Of a stretch of DNA of 64,000 nt, positions 1 to 13,700 are shown in pieces (within the stretch, counting starts at the first letter, position 1; every line of letters begins with the position of its first letter). Location: positions 65,872 to 129,871 of the forward strand of contig CALSCP010000733.1 in the NCBI GenBank assembly GCA_943704425.1, given 5' to 3'. The stretch is from Ministeria vibrans ATCC 50519 (Eukaryota > Opisthokonta > Filasterea). A program made the translations under genes and the position numbers. Below the pieces are notes generated by a model. That model did not search any database. It saw nothing but the letters and a program-made list of their open reading frames with translations, and had not been told where the DNA came from.

Positions 1-3000
1 TCGTGCTTTTCCATGCGATTTCCATAAAAAATTGTGCGCACATTGTGCTCTTGCGAGCGAACCGACAAAAACTGAAAAAGCTGAAACTTCTGACGCTCCG
101 TCAGCATGTGGTACTCGTCCACGACGAGCCACAAACGGCCCTCGCGACCACACTGACGCGCCAGGAGCGACACCAGCGCCTCTTCAACCAAGACACTGTT
201 GCTCGCGTCAAAGTACTGAAACTGACCGCCATACTCCTTCGCATCTTTAGCCCACAGCCTGCTCACCACCTTCTCCATGTAGCTCGTCTTACCCGCACCC
301 GGCGGCGAAATCACAATCATTGCGCGAAGTTTCACCAACGACTGTTGCAACCCACCTCCCACATTGGCTTCCGTGCAACGAAGCAGCTCTTTGAGCTGCT
401 TCTTCCAGTCACCCCGATAGTTCGTGGACGAGCCGAGCATGAGCCAGCCGCTTTGATCGTCATTACTGTCAGGCGTCGTACTGTCCGGATCGACATAGTT
501 CACATTCTCAATGGACGGTGGTGCACTCGTCGCGTCATCATCGTGGTCGGCCGGATGTGCCATGGCATATTCCAGTTCAACTAGAGTTGGCCGCACAAAG
601 TGGTCAAAGTTGCAGCGGTCGCGAATTTCCGAAAAGTTGCGGTCCGTGTCGAGCTCCTCAAAGTAAATGTAGTGGAATGGCACTGCCTTTGTGTACTCGG
701 CACACCATTTGAGTAGCGCGTCGGAGATGCGTCGTACTCCGTGCACGTACACAATAAGAGTGGCGGACGAGAAGGTGCGTACAATGTGCCGATAGAGCTG
801 ATCGTCCGACGTGAGTCCTTGCTTCCGCAACAGCGCCACGTTGACAAAGTCAACCGGAAAGAGACGCTCGCTCAGGAGATAGCGTGTCGCAACGGAGCAC
901 ACAAAGAGTCCGTACACGCTACTCGTGTGTCGTACAAATTCGTCGACGCCGTGCGGCAAACGCGTGTACTCGCGCAACACGTGCGACTGCTCCTCGTCAC
1001 GGTTTGGATAGGTGTCTGCCAGAGAAAACGCGACGATGGCGTGACGTAGTTGTTCACTCGCATTCAAAAGCTCGGGCAGTTGGTACTCGTGACTCAAAAC
1101 CAGCCGTAACATCCACCGAATCGTCTCGTTTGCAACCGGTGCTGTAATGCACGCACAAATCCACGCGTGCAAATCCGCCGACATATTAGCCAATCGTCCG
1201 TTGAGAGTGTCGTTGCGCAGGATGTAGCCAAACGCGTGCTGAGCAGCACCATCCTGTCGTTGATTTGCTCCACAGCGCACAAACACCATCTCGCCGGCAT
1301 GATGTGTGCGCACCTCGCACACCATGTTCGCCAGACCGGGTGGAATGAATCGCTCGTCGCGCTCGACACGAAGACAGGAGAAAAGTTTGACGTCGGAACG
1401 AATCTGTCCGTCGCCCCACCCTTGAACCCGTGACTCCTCGCTCAGCAAACCAAAGTTTTTGGCCTCGTCAGCACTCGACACACCCAGCATATTTTTCGCC
1501 TTGAATCTCTCGGGAATGCCCCCCAACAGAATCATCTCTAACAACTTGTCGTGAGAAGAAGTACTCTGTGACACAGCCAGTCCATTGCGTAGCACATCGC
1601 GCACCGTCTCGTTCACAAGATGTGATGGAAGCCACTGACGAAGTGTGCTCTCCTCCAAGAAATCACTGTTTGAAGAAGGTCCGTTGGAGAGCTCCTCTGT
1701 AGCTTCCTCCTGACCGAAGGGGCCTGTAAACATGTCTTCATGGTTCTCCGCCAAGAAATCACTGTTTGAAGACGGTCGGTTGGGGCGCTCCTCTGCAGTT
1801 TCCCACTCGAAGCCTGTAAACATGTCTTCATGGTTCTCCGCCAATAAATCACTGTTTGAAGACGGTCCGTTGGAGCGCTCCTCTGTAGCTTCCTCCTGAC
1901 CGAAGGGGCCTGTAAACATGTCTTCATGGTTCTCCGCCAAGAAATCACTGTTTGAAGACGGTCGGTTGGAGCGCTCCTCTGCAGTTTCCCACTCGAAGCC
2001 TGTAAACATGTCTTCATGGTTCTCCGCCAATAAATCACTGTTTGAAGACGGTCCGTTGGAGCGCTCCTCTGTAGCTTCCTCCTGACCGAAGGGGCCTGTA
2101 AACATGTCTTCATGGTTCTCCGCCAAGAAATCACTGTTTGAAGACGGTCGGTTGGGGCGCTCCTCTGTGGCTTCCTCCTGGACGAAGGAGCCTGTAAACA
2201 TGTCTTCGCGCTCGTTGAAATCAATTAATGCCTTCCAAAAGTCGCTCTTTTCAGCGTCTAGCTCTGGTACTGCTTCACCCGACGCAACTGGACTGATGAG
2301 GCGTCGCGATTGCTCCAAGCAATTCCAAAAGTCGCTCTTTTCAGCGTTTAGCTCTGGTGCTGCTTCACCCGACGCAACTGGACTGATGTGGCGTCGAGAT
2401 TGCACCACGTGATCCGAGAGCTCGCCAAATGCCTCCGAAGAGTCGCTCTCTTCAGCGTCTAGCTCTGGTGCTGCTTCACCCGACGCAACTGAACTGATGA
2501 GGCGTCGCGATTGCTCCACGTGATCCGAGAGCTCGCCCAACTTACCTCGGAGCATGCTCGCCACCGTCACCTTGTCATCCTGACAAGCATTTGCATGCTT
2601 CCAAAGTTGGTCACCGACCCACTTGTACAATTGGTCCTCCTCGGACAGGCTCGAACAAGGTGCTTCGGGCGCAGAAATAGGCCCCTGGCCGCTGTAGAGT
2701 GCCATGGCAACAAGCACCGAGAGAAAATCATAGTACTCGGACACGAGTCCAAAGTAATTCAACATGGGTCCCAGCACAAACGCATCCGCAATGCAGTCGG
2801 AATCCGCCTCAAGGTTCACCGCAATGGGGCACAGCTGTTTGGTCGTCTGCGACTTCTTCAAGACAATGCCGTCACCCACCACAATGGCGTTCTCCGGCAG
2901 GTTGTTCACCAAAAAGCGCCAGGCTAACAGATTCGATGGGAAAGTCACCAGTGGGACCTTCTGGCGCACTGCATTGTCGTGTCGTCGCCCTTGTGACGGC

Positions 3001-6000
3001 AAGAAAAAGTTTGTATTGAGCAACTCAGCCTTGGACAGCAGCTGATAGGTGCTGCACGTCTCAAAGACATCATACCCGTCAGCAACATCCTTCACCAGAG
3101 CGCCTCCGGGCCCATCGATCACCTCAATCACATCAGCGCACAGCGAAATCTCGGTATTCCACTTGTCCGAGGACACACTTCGACGACGCACGAGCGATCG
3201 AGCCTGGACAACAAAGTTCCTCTCGTTCTTGTCACCAAACGAAAAAGAAATGATACCCTCCTGCAGGTCCATCATGGACAGGCGGCTCGACGCGCGCTGA
3301 GCAACATCCACCGCCGCGCCGCTGGCCGCTTTCGACTGGCCATCGTCGACAGAAAGTGGGTGCAGCAAACTCGGCACCGAGCCGTGACGGCCACACGCAT
3401 CAACAGTTCGACTCATACCACCGCTCTCGACCCGGCCAAGCTCACTGCTGTCGCACGACGGCGCACCATCAGCAACGGAGCCCATGAGAAGCTGTTCACA
3501 CTTGTGGCGTGTAGTCTTGTCAGAAAAGTCAAGGTCTGTGACACGATCCGGCTTACGACTGTCAACACGTTGAACAGCTTCTCCAAGACTGTCGAGCACC
3601 TGGGCAATGCCAGTCGCATCCGATTTTGCACCTTCGGAGAGATGAGTCTTCAGCAAAAACGACCGTGCCTCGCGCAACGTGATGTCACAGCAATCGTGGG
3701 GTTCTCGCACAGACCACTCCTTTAACGCCAGTTTCAACATGATCAATCCAGTCTCATCGGGTTGGTCTGCCACAGCGACGCCGCGGTCGAGACCACCGCT
3801 ACCGTTCGAGAAGCCAATGCCGCGAATAAGCCAGCGAAAAACACGGGGAAGAGTATTCGTGTTCGTATTGGTGTTCGTGTTGTGCCACTCCTTTGTCCGC
3901 TGTACCATGTCTTTCAACATGGGCTCTGCTACCTTCCGAGCTTCGCCAGCCTCCTGATACATCGCCTTGATCAGGTGCGCAAACACAGAGACGCGCTCTT
4001 CCGCCAGCGTCTCGTTCAGTGACTCCACCAGCGCAAGCACGGCCCGATGCCACAACTGATCGTAGTTGTGTCTCTCGGTGGCAGCAATGGTAATACCGGG
4101 CGCTTTGTCGGCGGGCAGAAACGAGCACAGAGCCTGAAGTGTGAGCGCACGATCATGCTGAGACGGGCCAAAGTAGCGCACAAGGGAGAGCGATGAGCGT
4201 TCGTGGACATCAAGTGCTGAGGGTACAGGGGTGTAGCATGGTTGGGCGAGAAACGAGTCAAGGGTGGAGGAGGACCATAGTGGTTGCTCAAGGTATTCGT
4301 CTCCGAGAGTCTCCTTGATCGTCTTGCACAGCACAGAGAGTGAGACCTTCAAAGCCGCAAACCAGGCACATACCAGGTTGTACATGTAGCGAACGTTCGC
4401 GTTGGTGACCTCAACACCGCGCGTTTTCGGAGAAAAGTTGGGATAAGAAGCACAACGTTCGGCTTGTCGGCGGTGATGGGCCGCAAGCAAAACTCGGAAA
4501 TTGGTGCGCATTAAATCCTCATCAAAGCCATTGTCCACCACAATGTTCCATTGACAGGGAGCAAAGGTGAGCAAAGTGTCCAGCTCGCAAACTTTTTCCA
4601 GCTTCAACGACTCCGCGACACGCTGCCACATCATGCGCCCGTCGCTCTTTTGCTCGTGTACACTAATGTAGAATACACGGTCATCATGCTTCTGGCCGAG
4701 AAGAAAGGTCTTCGTTTCCGGCATGGGAGTGTACTTGTGAAACGCTTGATTAAAAGTGATCAGCAACGGGAGCGGTAGTAAGTGAGGCAAAACGAACCAC
4801 TTGCCCAACGTTGAGCAGCCGAGCGGACCGAGAGCACGCGTGCGCATTGGAAATTCAACTTTGAGACGGTTGATCAGGACGAACGTTGCATTGTCAAGGC
4901 GGCAAGGCGATCCGTCAATGGCGTCGGGTCGCAATGGCAACTCTTGCTCTGGATTGTGCACCCATAGCAAAGCCACAATGGCGTGCATCGCTTGAAAATT
5001 AACAATCGGCTCACTGCCATTGACAAGTCGCTGTGTCATATAGCGCAAAAGCGCGACCTGAGCACTGTGCGATAGTCGAGCCACGTCACGTTTGCCAACT
5101 TTGATGACACCATCCGCAAGCGGTACCGGTGAGACGGAGTTGCACCAGTGTTGCAGCACAGCATCATGCAGCGAGGTCATGCCGTCGGCTTCGAGTGGCA
5201 AACCATTGGTTGTCGAAGGCGAACGAGCCTCATCGGACGGCGAGAGGTGCGACCAGGCGCCCACAAGTTTCTCAAGGTTGTCAGTCTGCAGAAACGCAAC
5301 TGACCACAAAACACGCAAAGCTTCGTGCTTGGCATCGGGAAAATCAAGCGATCCGCAGCTCCGCAAAAAGTAGAGCACCGAGAGCTGTGGCTGCACCAGT
5401 TCACCGTTCGTCATGACACAGTCGGCAATGTACGTGGAGACAGAGGCACTGTCATTTCCATAGGCCCTCTTGGCCCTTTCTATCACAGTCGTAGCCAGAA
5501 GATCGGCAGCGCAATGGGACGAAAGCAACGACAACAAAAGGGCCACAAAAGCCGGTGAGAATTCGCCATCAAAGCTCGAAATGTCCTCAACTGACACAGG
5601 CTTCTCCTCGTCGGTCATATCCAGCAATTGGTACACAAAGCGCGCTAGAAGGGTTTGACGAAGAATGCTGTTGGTGTTGCGCACAGACGAGTGCAATATG
5701 GCCTGCAGCAAGCACAGTCCATACTTTGGCGCATTTTTCAGCACCTTCTCTTCCAACTCCTCCCGAGAGCCCACAATAAGGCGAGCCGCTACTTCGGCTT
5801 GCTGAATAAGAAGCAGTGGTGGCGAGTCAAGTTGAATCAGCACGCGCAGCAGAGGGGGCCACTGAGTTGGCGAATCGCCCACACGAAAGTGGACACCAGC
5901 ACGCAACACAACCGCAGTGTGCTTGTTGCTGAGCGTGATTCTGGCATCGCAAAGTTGCTCGAAAAAGTTGGTGGCCTTGGTCGCGTGGAAGTAGGCAATG

Positions 6001-9000
6001 GAGAGTGCGGAAAAAGCAGCGGGAATGCGCTCTAGACTCCAATCGCACACGTGAAAAAGATTGTCAATAAGATGTAGATGAGGCAATGCGCTGGGAAGTG
6101 GACTGCTCGATTTTTCCATCGCAATAGGCATAAGGCACCGTGTGAGCTGCTGCAAGGTACGTTCCTCGGCGCCCTGCAGCACGCTATCAAGGACCCTTGC
6201 GTCCAGCTGCATAATGAAGCGCAGAGGATGGGAGCACATTGCAAGTGCGTCAAGAAATGCAGTGAGACTTGGGGGGGACTGTCGGAAGGGCACCCCAAGT
6301 TCGTTCCACGGTAACTCTTCCCCTCGCGTCGCAATTTGCAACACAGCTGTGCACACGCCTCCCTCCTCAAAGTCAGCAATTGATCCACGCGCCGCATACT
6401 TGATATTGGCGTCAAGAGAGGAACTCGCACTCGACGGTAGACACAGTGTCTCAAGTAGAGAAAGACCCGAAATGTTCGGCAGTGTCGGTAGAAGCGAGTC
6501 CAGACCCTTCAGGACAGCTGAAATGCGCTCCCCCTCTCTCTGATCCGATGCAATCGCAACGTGAAGAAAGGTGTAGGCCCACAGACGCAAACAGTTGTGG
6601 TGGTGCAGAACTTGTGCGCACGATGCCGTAGCGTAAAACTGGTCAAAAGAGAGCAGGCGTGCGGGAGTGTCGCACCCAACGCCCCAGTTTTGCACAAGAA
6701 GGTCGACAAGTGACTTGAGCCAGATAGTCACTTGTGTCGCGCGACCCGCTCCCTGCGCTCGCGGCTGCTCAGAAAAAGCACTGTCAAAGACAGCCTGGCA
6801 AATCACAAGCACTCCGTCCAAAAGATGCTCAGGAACACCAACGTCGGTAAAATCCATCTTGTTGAAAACAGTGCCCGGTTGGCTCTTGGTGAGCATGTCA
6901 GAGAGCGGCAGAGTGACGTGACGACCCAACAATGTCCAACAAATCCACAGCACCCTGCTGCAGTCGGGGGCGCCGGAAGCCTCGTCAAGACGTGCACTGG
7001 CAGGCGTGGCGGGCTCTTGTAATGTCGACGAATCCAGGTCGTCGTTCTCGCCACCGATATCCTCCGTGCGCAAGGAAGGGGGCACGTAGTGAGAAAAGTT
7101 AAAGATGCAGTTGGAGTTTGTGTCAAAACGGTCCAACTCGGAAAGGGGAATGAGAGATGACAAGACAACGATTGTCTTGATGCCCTCTCGGACCAACGTA
7201 CGCACGGCTGTGAGACGCTCCTCCGCTCCCAACAGGTGACTCCGTCGCAGCACGGCCCATACCATTTTCTTGCGACGCTCCCGACGAGTCGACAGCTGGA
7301 GAGTGGCAAGACGTTCAAAGAAGTCCACATCACCACAATCCAGAAGCACTGGGTGCCCGAGAGCAACAGGTAAGGACTTGGTATGACGGGCTGCTTCCTC
7401 AACGCCACGGATGAGACGATCCGTCACAACAGCGTCTCGCTGAACTACCACCGCGACCTTGGCGCTGAGATTCGGCTGGCCGACTTCCATCGTCGTTGTC
7501 GCATTCGTCTCTGGTGTACTGTGTTGTTGCTGAAAGGCAGCACCACCGTCGTTGGGCACGCTCAGGAGCCATTGAAGCAACGACTCGCGCCAGCTGTCGA
7601 GGTTTCTGTTGCGCTCCTCAATGGCTTTCCAATCACGCAAGCTCATCCCCGTCATCTGGTCCAGCAGACTATCAGTCATGCGGAAAAGGAGCGCAAGAGG
7701 GCTGTCCTTGGCGAAATCAACGGCGGGTGAACTGACCATGGCGGTGGTGCGCGAGGAATGTAGAGTGGGTGCGAAAATATGTGCGGCGAGATCGGTGGAG
7801 CGCAAGTTGTTGATCAGCGCAGGGCTGTGTTGCAGTACAATACGAAGAGATCCAGCGTCACCAAGAAAAGGGTGCACAAAGCGCGCCATGGCACTGGCGG
7901 AGATGGGCTCGCCGAGGGAAAGAAAGGCAACGGTAAAGCAACAGCTTTGCTCCAGCTCGCGCAATCGAGCGGTCATAGCTGCCAGGTTGGAGCGCGCCAA
8001 AGTGAGACGTACAATCACAGGGCGCCAGGTGTCCCACGACTCGGCCTGACACACATGGAGAAGACGTGTGAAATCTTTCTCGTCGAGCACGAGAAGCCGA
8101 CGACTCGAGTCCATCTTGTCTTCGCTCAACACCATCATCAGGAGATTCGTCTCATCGACGGGCATATCGCGAGAGCGCTTCAACCGAGAGCTCCAGAATT
8201 CGTCTGATAGCTTCAGTCGGTTCTGCTCCTGGTCGACCAAATGGCGCAAAGACGCTGGCATCATCTCGGTGAAAATGGGATTTTGCAGGAGTGACTCGAC
8301 CACATCATTCTGTGTCTGCGTGGCACGCCCACTCGTGCGAAGCAGAGTGTAGGCGCTGATGGCGGCAAGCATGGAGACGGCATCAACGGAAAGTGCCGCC
8401 GCATTCGCTTTGGACGATTTGTTTTTGTTTTTGATGAGTTTGATGAAGTCGCGTACACGACTACGGAAGGTGGACTTGGAGTTGTCGGGAAGCTTGAAAC
8501 GCAGCCCAAGCACAATGGTGGCTGACAGACCGTCTGCACTACGAGATGAATAGGTCTGACTGCGAGGGAGCGACAACTTGACAGGATCATCCAGCTGGCT
8601 CGAGGCAATGGAGTACTCAAGCACGTCGGTGTCCAGCTCAAACTTGAGCGTCATTGCGCTGTGGCCTTGCAAAAGCTTGTGACCGGTAAAGGCAAGAAAG
8701 CGATCGGACTTGAGGAGGCGGTGTTGAAGCTGAATGTCGACGCTGTAGGGGTCACTCAGCAAATCGTTGCTGGCACGCTCGGACAAAGATGATTCGCGTA
8801 AGATGCGCTCACTCTCGACGGCAATCTCAAAGACTTCAAGCTTCTGACCGTCCGTGTTGAGTGTGGCAACGCACACTTCCAGCAGACTCTGCTTAACATC
8901 AGCATCTGCGGCACAGCGTACCACGGCTTGACTGCGAGAGATACCGCCAGACGAATGGGAGGCGACCATGGTCGGGCCAGAGGATGCAGTAGAGGAGACG

Positions 9001-10444
9001 GTCGCAGGCAAGGAAGACAGGTTGGCTAGCAGATCTTGCAGAGAGATATATTCGTCCCGCATCAGGCCAGCATTGCGATGGCAGTTCACAAAGACATTGG
9101 AGAAGATCTCCTTGAGAAGCGGGCGCGAGCGTGTGAGGTACGGGTTGCTGCGTGTGCCTGACTTGAGACCAAAAGCGGCAAGGTCAAAATCATTGGCGAG
9201 AGCATCAAACAGAAGTGTAAGACGAGGGGGTCCGAGCGTGCTGATTATTTCAGTAGGATAATCCTCGGTGAGACGCTGAATGGCGCCAAGGACTGGGGAA
9301 GCGAATTCAACGAGTTTGCGAGTCTCCGGAGGGTGAAGGAGATATTCGCAAAGAGTCGAAGGATCGCGGCGCCACGAAATGAGCTTGTAGCAGAGAAGCC
9401 GAAGGCGTGCGTGTTCGAGGGTACCCCGGTCAACGGTGTTGTGTAGCGAGAGCGCCGAGTCCGCCTTGGAACAGAGGCGCTCCACAAGGTCGAGAGACGA
9501 GCGAGCTTTGATTGTGGATTTGACGGCATCCGGGACGTTGTGGAAGAGGAGGTCGCAAGCGATCGTTGTACACCGCTTGATCGGGTGCAAAAAGAGCCAC
9601 ACCCGCGCGGCTCGCTTGACAAGGTCAGCAGAGAGAGAGGCGTTTGATTCCAGACGGAGGCGCATGGCATTGCCATCTTTCGCCTCGTCCGCCGCATCCT
9701 TTATCTCCTTCCAGTCGCCAGCGCCACACCAATCTTCCGCCTTTTGTACGTTTGGCTGCGAAGAAAAGAATAAATACAACAAATAAATAAATGATAAATA
9801 ATAATGTATGTACATACTTGCATGAGGACAGACCACTCCATGCGCTCCGAAGAATCACACTCTCTGCTCAGTTGAAAGATCAGTCTCCAGCACTTGTCGA
9901 GTGTCTCCCTCCGGCGCTCCTCCGTCAGGAACACCCTTGACCTCAGCAGCGACGTGTCCTTGTCCAGATCCGTGGGCTCCTTGGGCCAGGCCCCGCCGTG
10001 CTCGTGCAGCAGCTTGCACATCTCGTAGGAGGGTAAAATAATTTTATCCCGTTCATTCGGCTCCAACAGCTTCACAATCGTCACCCTACACCAACAATGC
10101 AGACACGTTTAACATTTTATTCCCAGCATTCCAGCAAGGTCACTGTCAGACGCGAAGGAGAGGAGGAGAGCGAACCGATTTTTTTTTTTTCTCTCCTCTT
10201 TTTTTTCTCCACAACCAACGTACGCTCGAACGGCTCTTGGAAGACTCAATCCAGCACTGCCCTCGCCCTGCCACTCGGAGCAGCCAAGCGCGCGTTGGAG
10301 GATGGCATAGAGGCCGTGGGGCGACTCGTCGTGGAGGATTGCGGCGATGCCCTTGAGCGACGATGGCGCGGGCGCGTTGTGTGATGGCGGCGGAGGGGCG
10401 ATCCAAGACGCCCCGTGCTTGTGCGGGCGCTTCCCTGACGGCAT
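1..10444 (-). CDS. Giant P-loop NTPase A (5' part; runs off the left edge)
   Basis: Exons 10444-10224, 10085-9818 and 9755 to beyond 1; introns GTACGT..GTGTAG and GTATGT..TTCGCAG join in frame. The last exon is open for 9755 nt with no stop. The start is the first ATG after an in-frame TGA 9 nt upstream. At least 3414 residues are encoded, so by comparison with its divergent neighbour roughly 650 C-terminal residues lie outside the window. Near residue 3313 is a Walker A motif SPPGAGKTS, near 3376 a Walker B-like LWLVVDEYH, then a GNR that may be sensor 1. The block YVHGVRRISDALLKWC (about 3167) also occurs in the neighbour. The rest is mostly helical-looking sequence with no domain I recognise. 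Residues about 2575-2845 carry tandem repeats. AAA-like ATPase activity is inferred only from the P-loop; no RING finger or second P-loop is seen. Confidence 0.85.
1731..2208 (-). repeat. Alternating 96/90-nt coding tandem repeat (186-nt higher-order unit)
   Basis: The string catgtcttca begins at 1731, 1821, 1917, 2007, 2103 and, in a variant, 2199, giving spacings of 90, 96, 90, 96 and 96 nt. Two repeat types alternate, so the real unit is 186 nt. Frame is kept: each unit encodes 30 or 32 residues with the core AENHEDMFTG followed by an acidic Ser/Asn-rich segment. Similarity between units is near identity, which suggests recent unequal exchange. A degenerate copy extends leftward to about 1640. 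Confidence 0.9.
2225..2520 (-). repeat. Second coding tandem repeat, three copies
   Basis: The string gtcgctctt/c recurs at 2241, 2331 and 2442 (spacings 90 and 111 nt), each followed by agctctggt and the conserved cacccgacgcaact. The encoded unit is about 30-37 residues with the core SPVASGEAAPELDAE. It abuts the 96/90-nt array but is unrelated in sequence, so this part of the protein holds two independent expansions. Confidence 0.85.
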
Positions 10445-10726
10445 GATCCCTCAGTCGCAACAGTACACACACACACTCACACACACCGAGTCCGTCTCGA
10501 AACAAACGAAAAGATTTGAGAGAGTGACTGAGATTTATTTATTTGTCTGAGAATAAATAAACGAAGAAATTATCTTGTCGTTCGTTTTTTTCTCGAGGTT
10601 GATGCAACGGAAAAAAGTAAGTTGATCAAGTCCCAAAAAACGGCCAAGTCAATGAATTTCTTCTTCATACGCTCTTGAAGTCTAAAGTCCCTTTGCTTGG
10701 CTGGCCACTGCAGTCTCTCGACCGTC
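10445..10726. promoter_or_regulatory. Shared divergent promoter region of the two giant genes
   Basis: Only 282 nt separate the two start codons, so both genes must start from a common bidirectional region, unless they have distant upstream non-coding exons. It holds a short CA run (about 10466-10488), an A/T-rich stretch (about 10530-10575) and a poly-T run near 10585. I see no clear TATA box. Co-regulation of the two paralogues is inferred from the layout only. Confidence 0.55.
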
Positions 10727-13700
10727 ATGTCGGTTCCCGAGGACGATTTGGTCGCCAATAAGCACCTTGAGGAACTCAACATCTGCTTTGAGAATGCCTG
10801 GGCCGAAGCCCGCACGCTTCCGGTCTTCCGCGACATGCTGCATGCAGTGTACGAGGATGATCCAACCAATGGTGCCCAGCCGGAGCTGCTTGGAGCCAAG
10901 GCAATGAGGTAATGGCGATTCTCGCTTACTCTGTTTCTGTCTGACTTTATTTTCTCCCAATCCATCAATGAGCCATCGCCCTTTTAAAAATGCATTGCTG
11001 AAGGAAGATCCTTCTTCCATCTGCACATTTGGCCGCTACTGCGGATGATCCATGCTTGGCCAAGGCCCAACAACGACTAACCACCCCCAATCATAGTTCG
11101 TTTGACGAGGCGCCCGACGAGCAGCAAGACATCTTCCTGTACATGCTGTGGGTGCTGTCCCACTTGGTCAACCAACATGGAGTCGTGGAACCGCTCTCCC
11201 GCTTGTCTACGCCTGATATTAGCCAAATGAGCATTGAAGAATTCCAAGTACGATCAATTCATAATAATTATTCATAATAATATTTTTTTTTCTCCTGAAA
11301 CTCACAATCTCGAATAATTCATGTAGGTCATCTTTCCCGCCTTGCGATTGTTTGGAGACGCCCTCCGCGACGACTGCACCGGCTTCATCCCACGGAATTT
11401 TTTCTGCGGCGCAAAACTTTTCACGCAAAATACGTTGAGCTCGAATTCGGCTATGAAGGTCCACGAATCGTTGACGAAGAGCTGGAACGATGTGATCGAG
11501 AAAGGCCAACTGCCACATCATTGCTTGCTGTCCATTGGCGATTTCAACATACTGCGTGTCGTGCAGGAACTGCGAAACAAAGTCTTTGGCAAGCTTTGCC
11601 CGCTTGTGTCGCAAGCCGAGCAGGAGGTGAAGGAGCTGTTTGCGACGTGGAGCGATTTGCTCGACGTTGATGATCGTGCTGCGTTTGATGAGTTTAAGGA
11701 GTTGCTCGTTCCCACGATCATCAACCAAAATAACCAGCCATCTCGTCAGAGAAGCGCCGTGCAAGAAGCAAAATTCCATCGCCCTTTCCCCATTCCGCTC
11801 CCGCCCAAGTTCTCTAGCTCTGGCGAGGATTCCGCCAAAGTGCATCAACTCCTTCACCGTCTCACTTGCAGCGACTTTGCCTTGTGGGCTCACCGCTTCA
11901 AGAAGTCCAGTACGTGCACACCACTCGCAAACATACTCACTCACAATCTTGCCACTTACACAGGGGAGTCGCACCAGACGGATACTCACCGTGACCACTC
12001 TTCCAAATTGGTATTGGATGTGTTGAAATTGTCAGATGACAAGGCTAAAACACGCGAAGATTACCTGTGGCGCAATGCGAAGCTGAAGGACTTTGTTGAG
12101 AAGTGCGAGTCCAAGTGTCTGCTAGATGTCGATTTGAAATTGGAGCGCACCTATCGCTCCTTCTGCGACACGATCCGCCAGGACTGTTTTCAGACACGCC
12201 AGGCCGAGGCACTCGCGGAGGAGCGCAACAATCCCATGCTACTCCTTCTGGACCTGCACGAGACGTTCGAGATCAGCGGCACTCCGGTCAGTCTGGGCGG
12301 CTCGGCCACCACACGTTCAACTCCCACCACTGCGAGCGCAGCCGGTTCTAGCGCACCTCCCATTCTACCGCTACCCCAACGAGACGCTGGAGAGGGTGGT
12401 GGCGACGGTCTTGAGGACAATGCCGAGCAACACACGCGTGCAGTCTTTCTCTACGGCTACCAGGCCGGCTCGAGCAGCACGTCGAAGCGCATGCGCTACT
12501 CGGTCCCTGTCAAACTCGCCGACAAGGATGGCATTGCCAACATTGAAGTGCGAACGGTCGCTCTCCCATTGCACATGCTCTATCTGCTTCTCGACACTCG
12601 TGACAGCGAGGAGTACTTGCGAAAGCTCTCGAGCGACGAGACAAATGAGGCGTCGGGCGAGTCGATGCGTCGCCGCGTCGTTCTCTCCTTTTGCAACGAG
12701 CAAGAATTCGGCGTGTACTCTCAGAAATCTTCTAACGCGTCAAGTCGGCGGCCCACTCATTGGGAGGAAATGATCACCTCTCTGAAGAAAGAATTCTCCG
12801 ACTTGATTATTTCTCTTGAGCCCGAAAGCGGCGCGCACGAAAACGGCAGCGATCGCATAGCAGATGGTCCCTCCAACCTGCGTCTGTCTCTCTCCAGCTG
12901 CATTGTCAAAGAACGCCACAGTGTTGCCAGTATGACAAGCGTTGTGCCAATGCCCGCCACAAAGAGCGTCATTCGTGTCAAGATGGGGCGCAACGAGACC
13001 GAATTGGAGGAGTGCATAACCATCGCCTCGTTGGTGTGCTGCTCCAATGTGCCCGAGTCTGTCAGCACCAAAATTATCCAACGCTTCTACGACACGGCGC
13101 ACGACATCAAGAGTGCCTCTCTGCGCACCTCGGCGCGTACCCTCTGCGACGCTGTCATGGTCAAGTCGCTCACACATGTGTGGGTCAACAGCGAGGCTGT
13201 GGACGATTCGGACGCCAGCGAAGCGCGCTCTTCACGTCCTCTCGCGACGTCGACAGCGCCTGCCATGAGCCTTTCCAGCGCGTTTATCACAGAAGACTTT
13301 CGTGAGCTTTTGAAAGTCCTGCCCAAAAACGATGGCTCGGCGGCAGCCCGCGAGCACTTCAGTCGCATCCTCTACATTGCCTTTCCGGGCCTTCTTCACA
13401 ACCTTTCGATACACCACTTCTTCCAATATCTCAACTCCGATCCGCCTACGTGGCCAACCGCCGCCGTTATGCCCTCCTTTACGGACCTCCTTGCCTCGAC
13501 ACCCTTCATGCGGGCGCGCAATCTCAACAACACTAGTCTACGTGCAACCTCGGCCGACGTGGCCGACATTCTGTCGCTCCTCTACAGCGGCGCTGTGTCC
13601 TCTGCAGTCTTTCTTATCCGCGCCTGCCATCTCAAGATCCTCAACATGGCCATTGTTGATTTTATTCGCACACCTTTCACGCGCTTTGTCATCGACGGCA

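Noticed and set aside
1640-2520. Regular repeats that could suggest a CRISPR array or satellite
   Set aside because: The units stay in frame inside one long coding exon, there are no unique spacers, and the host is a eukaryote.
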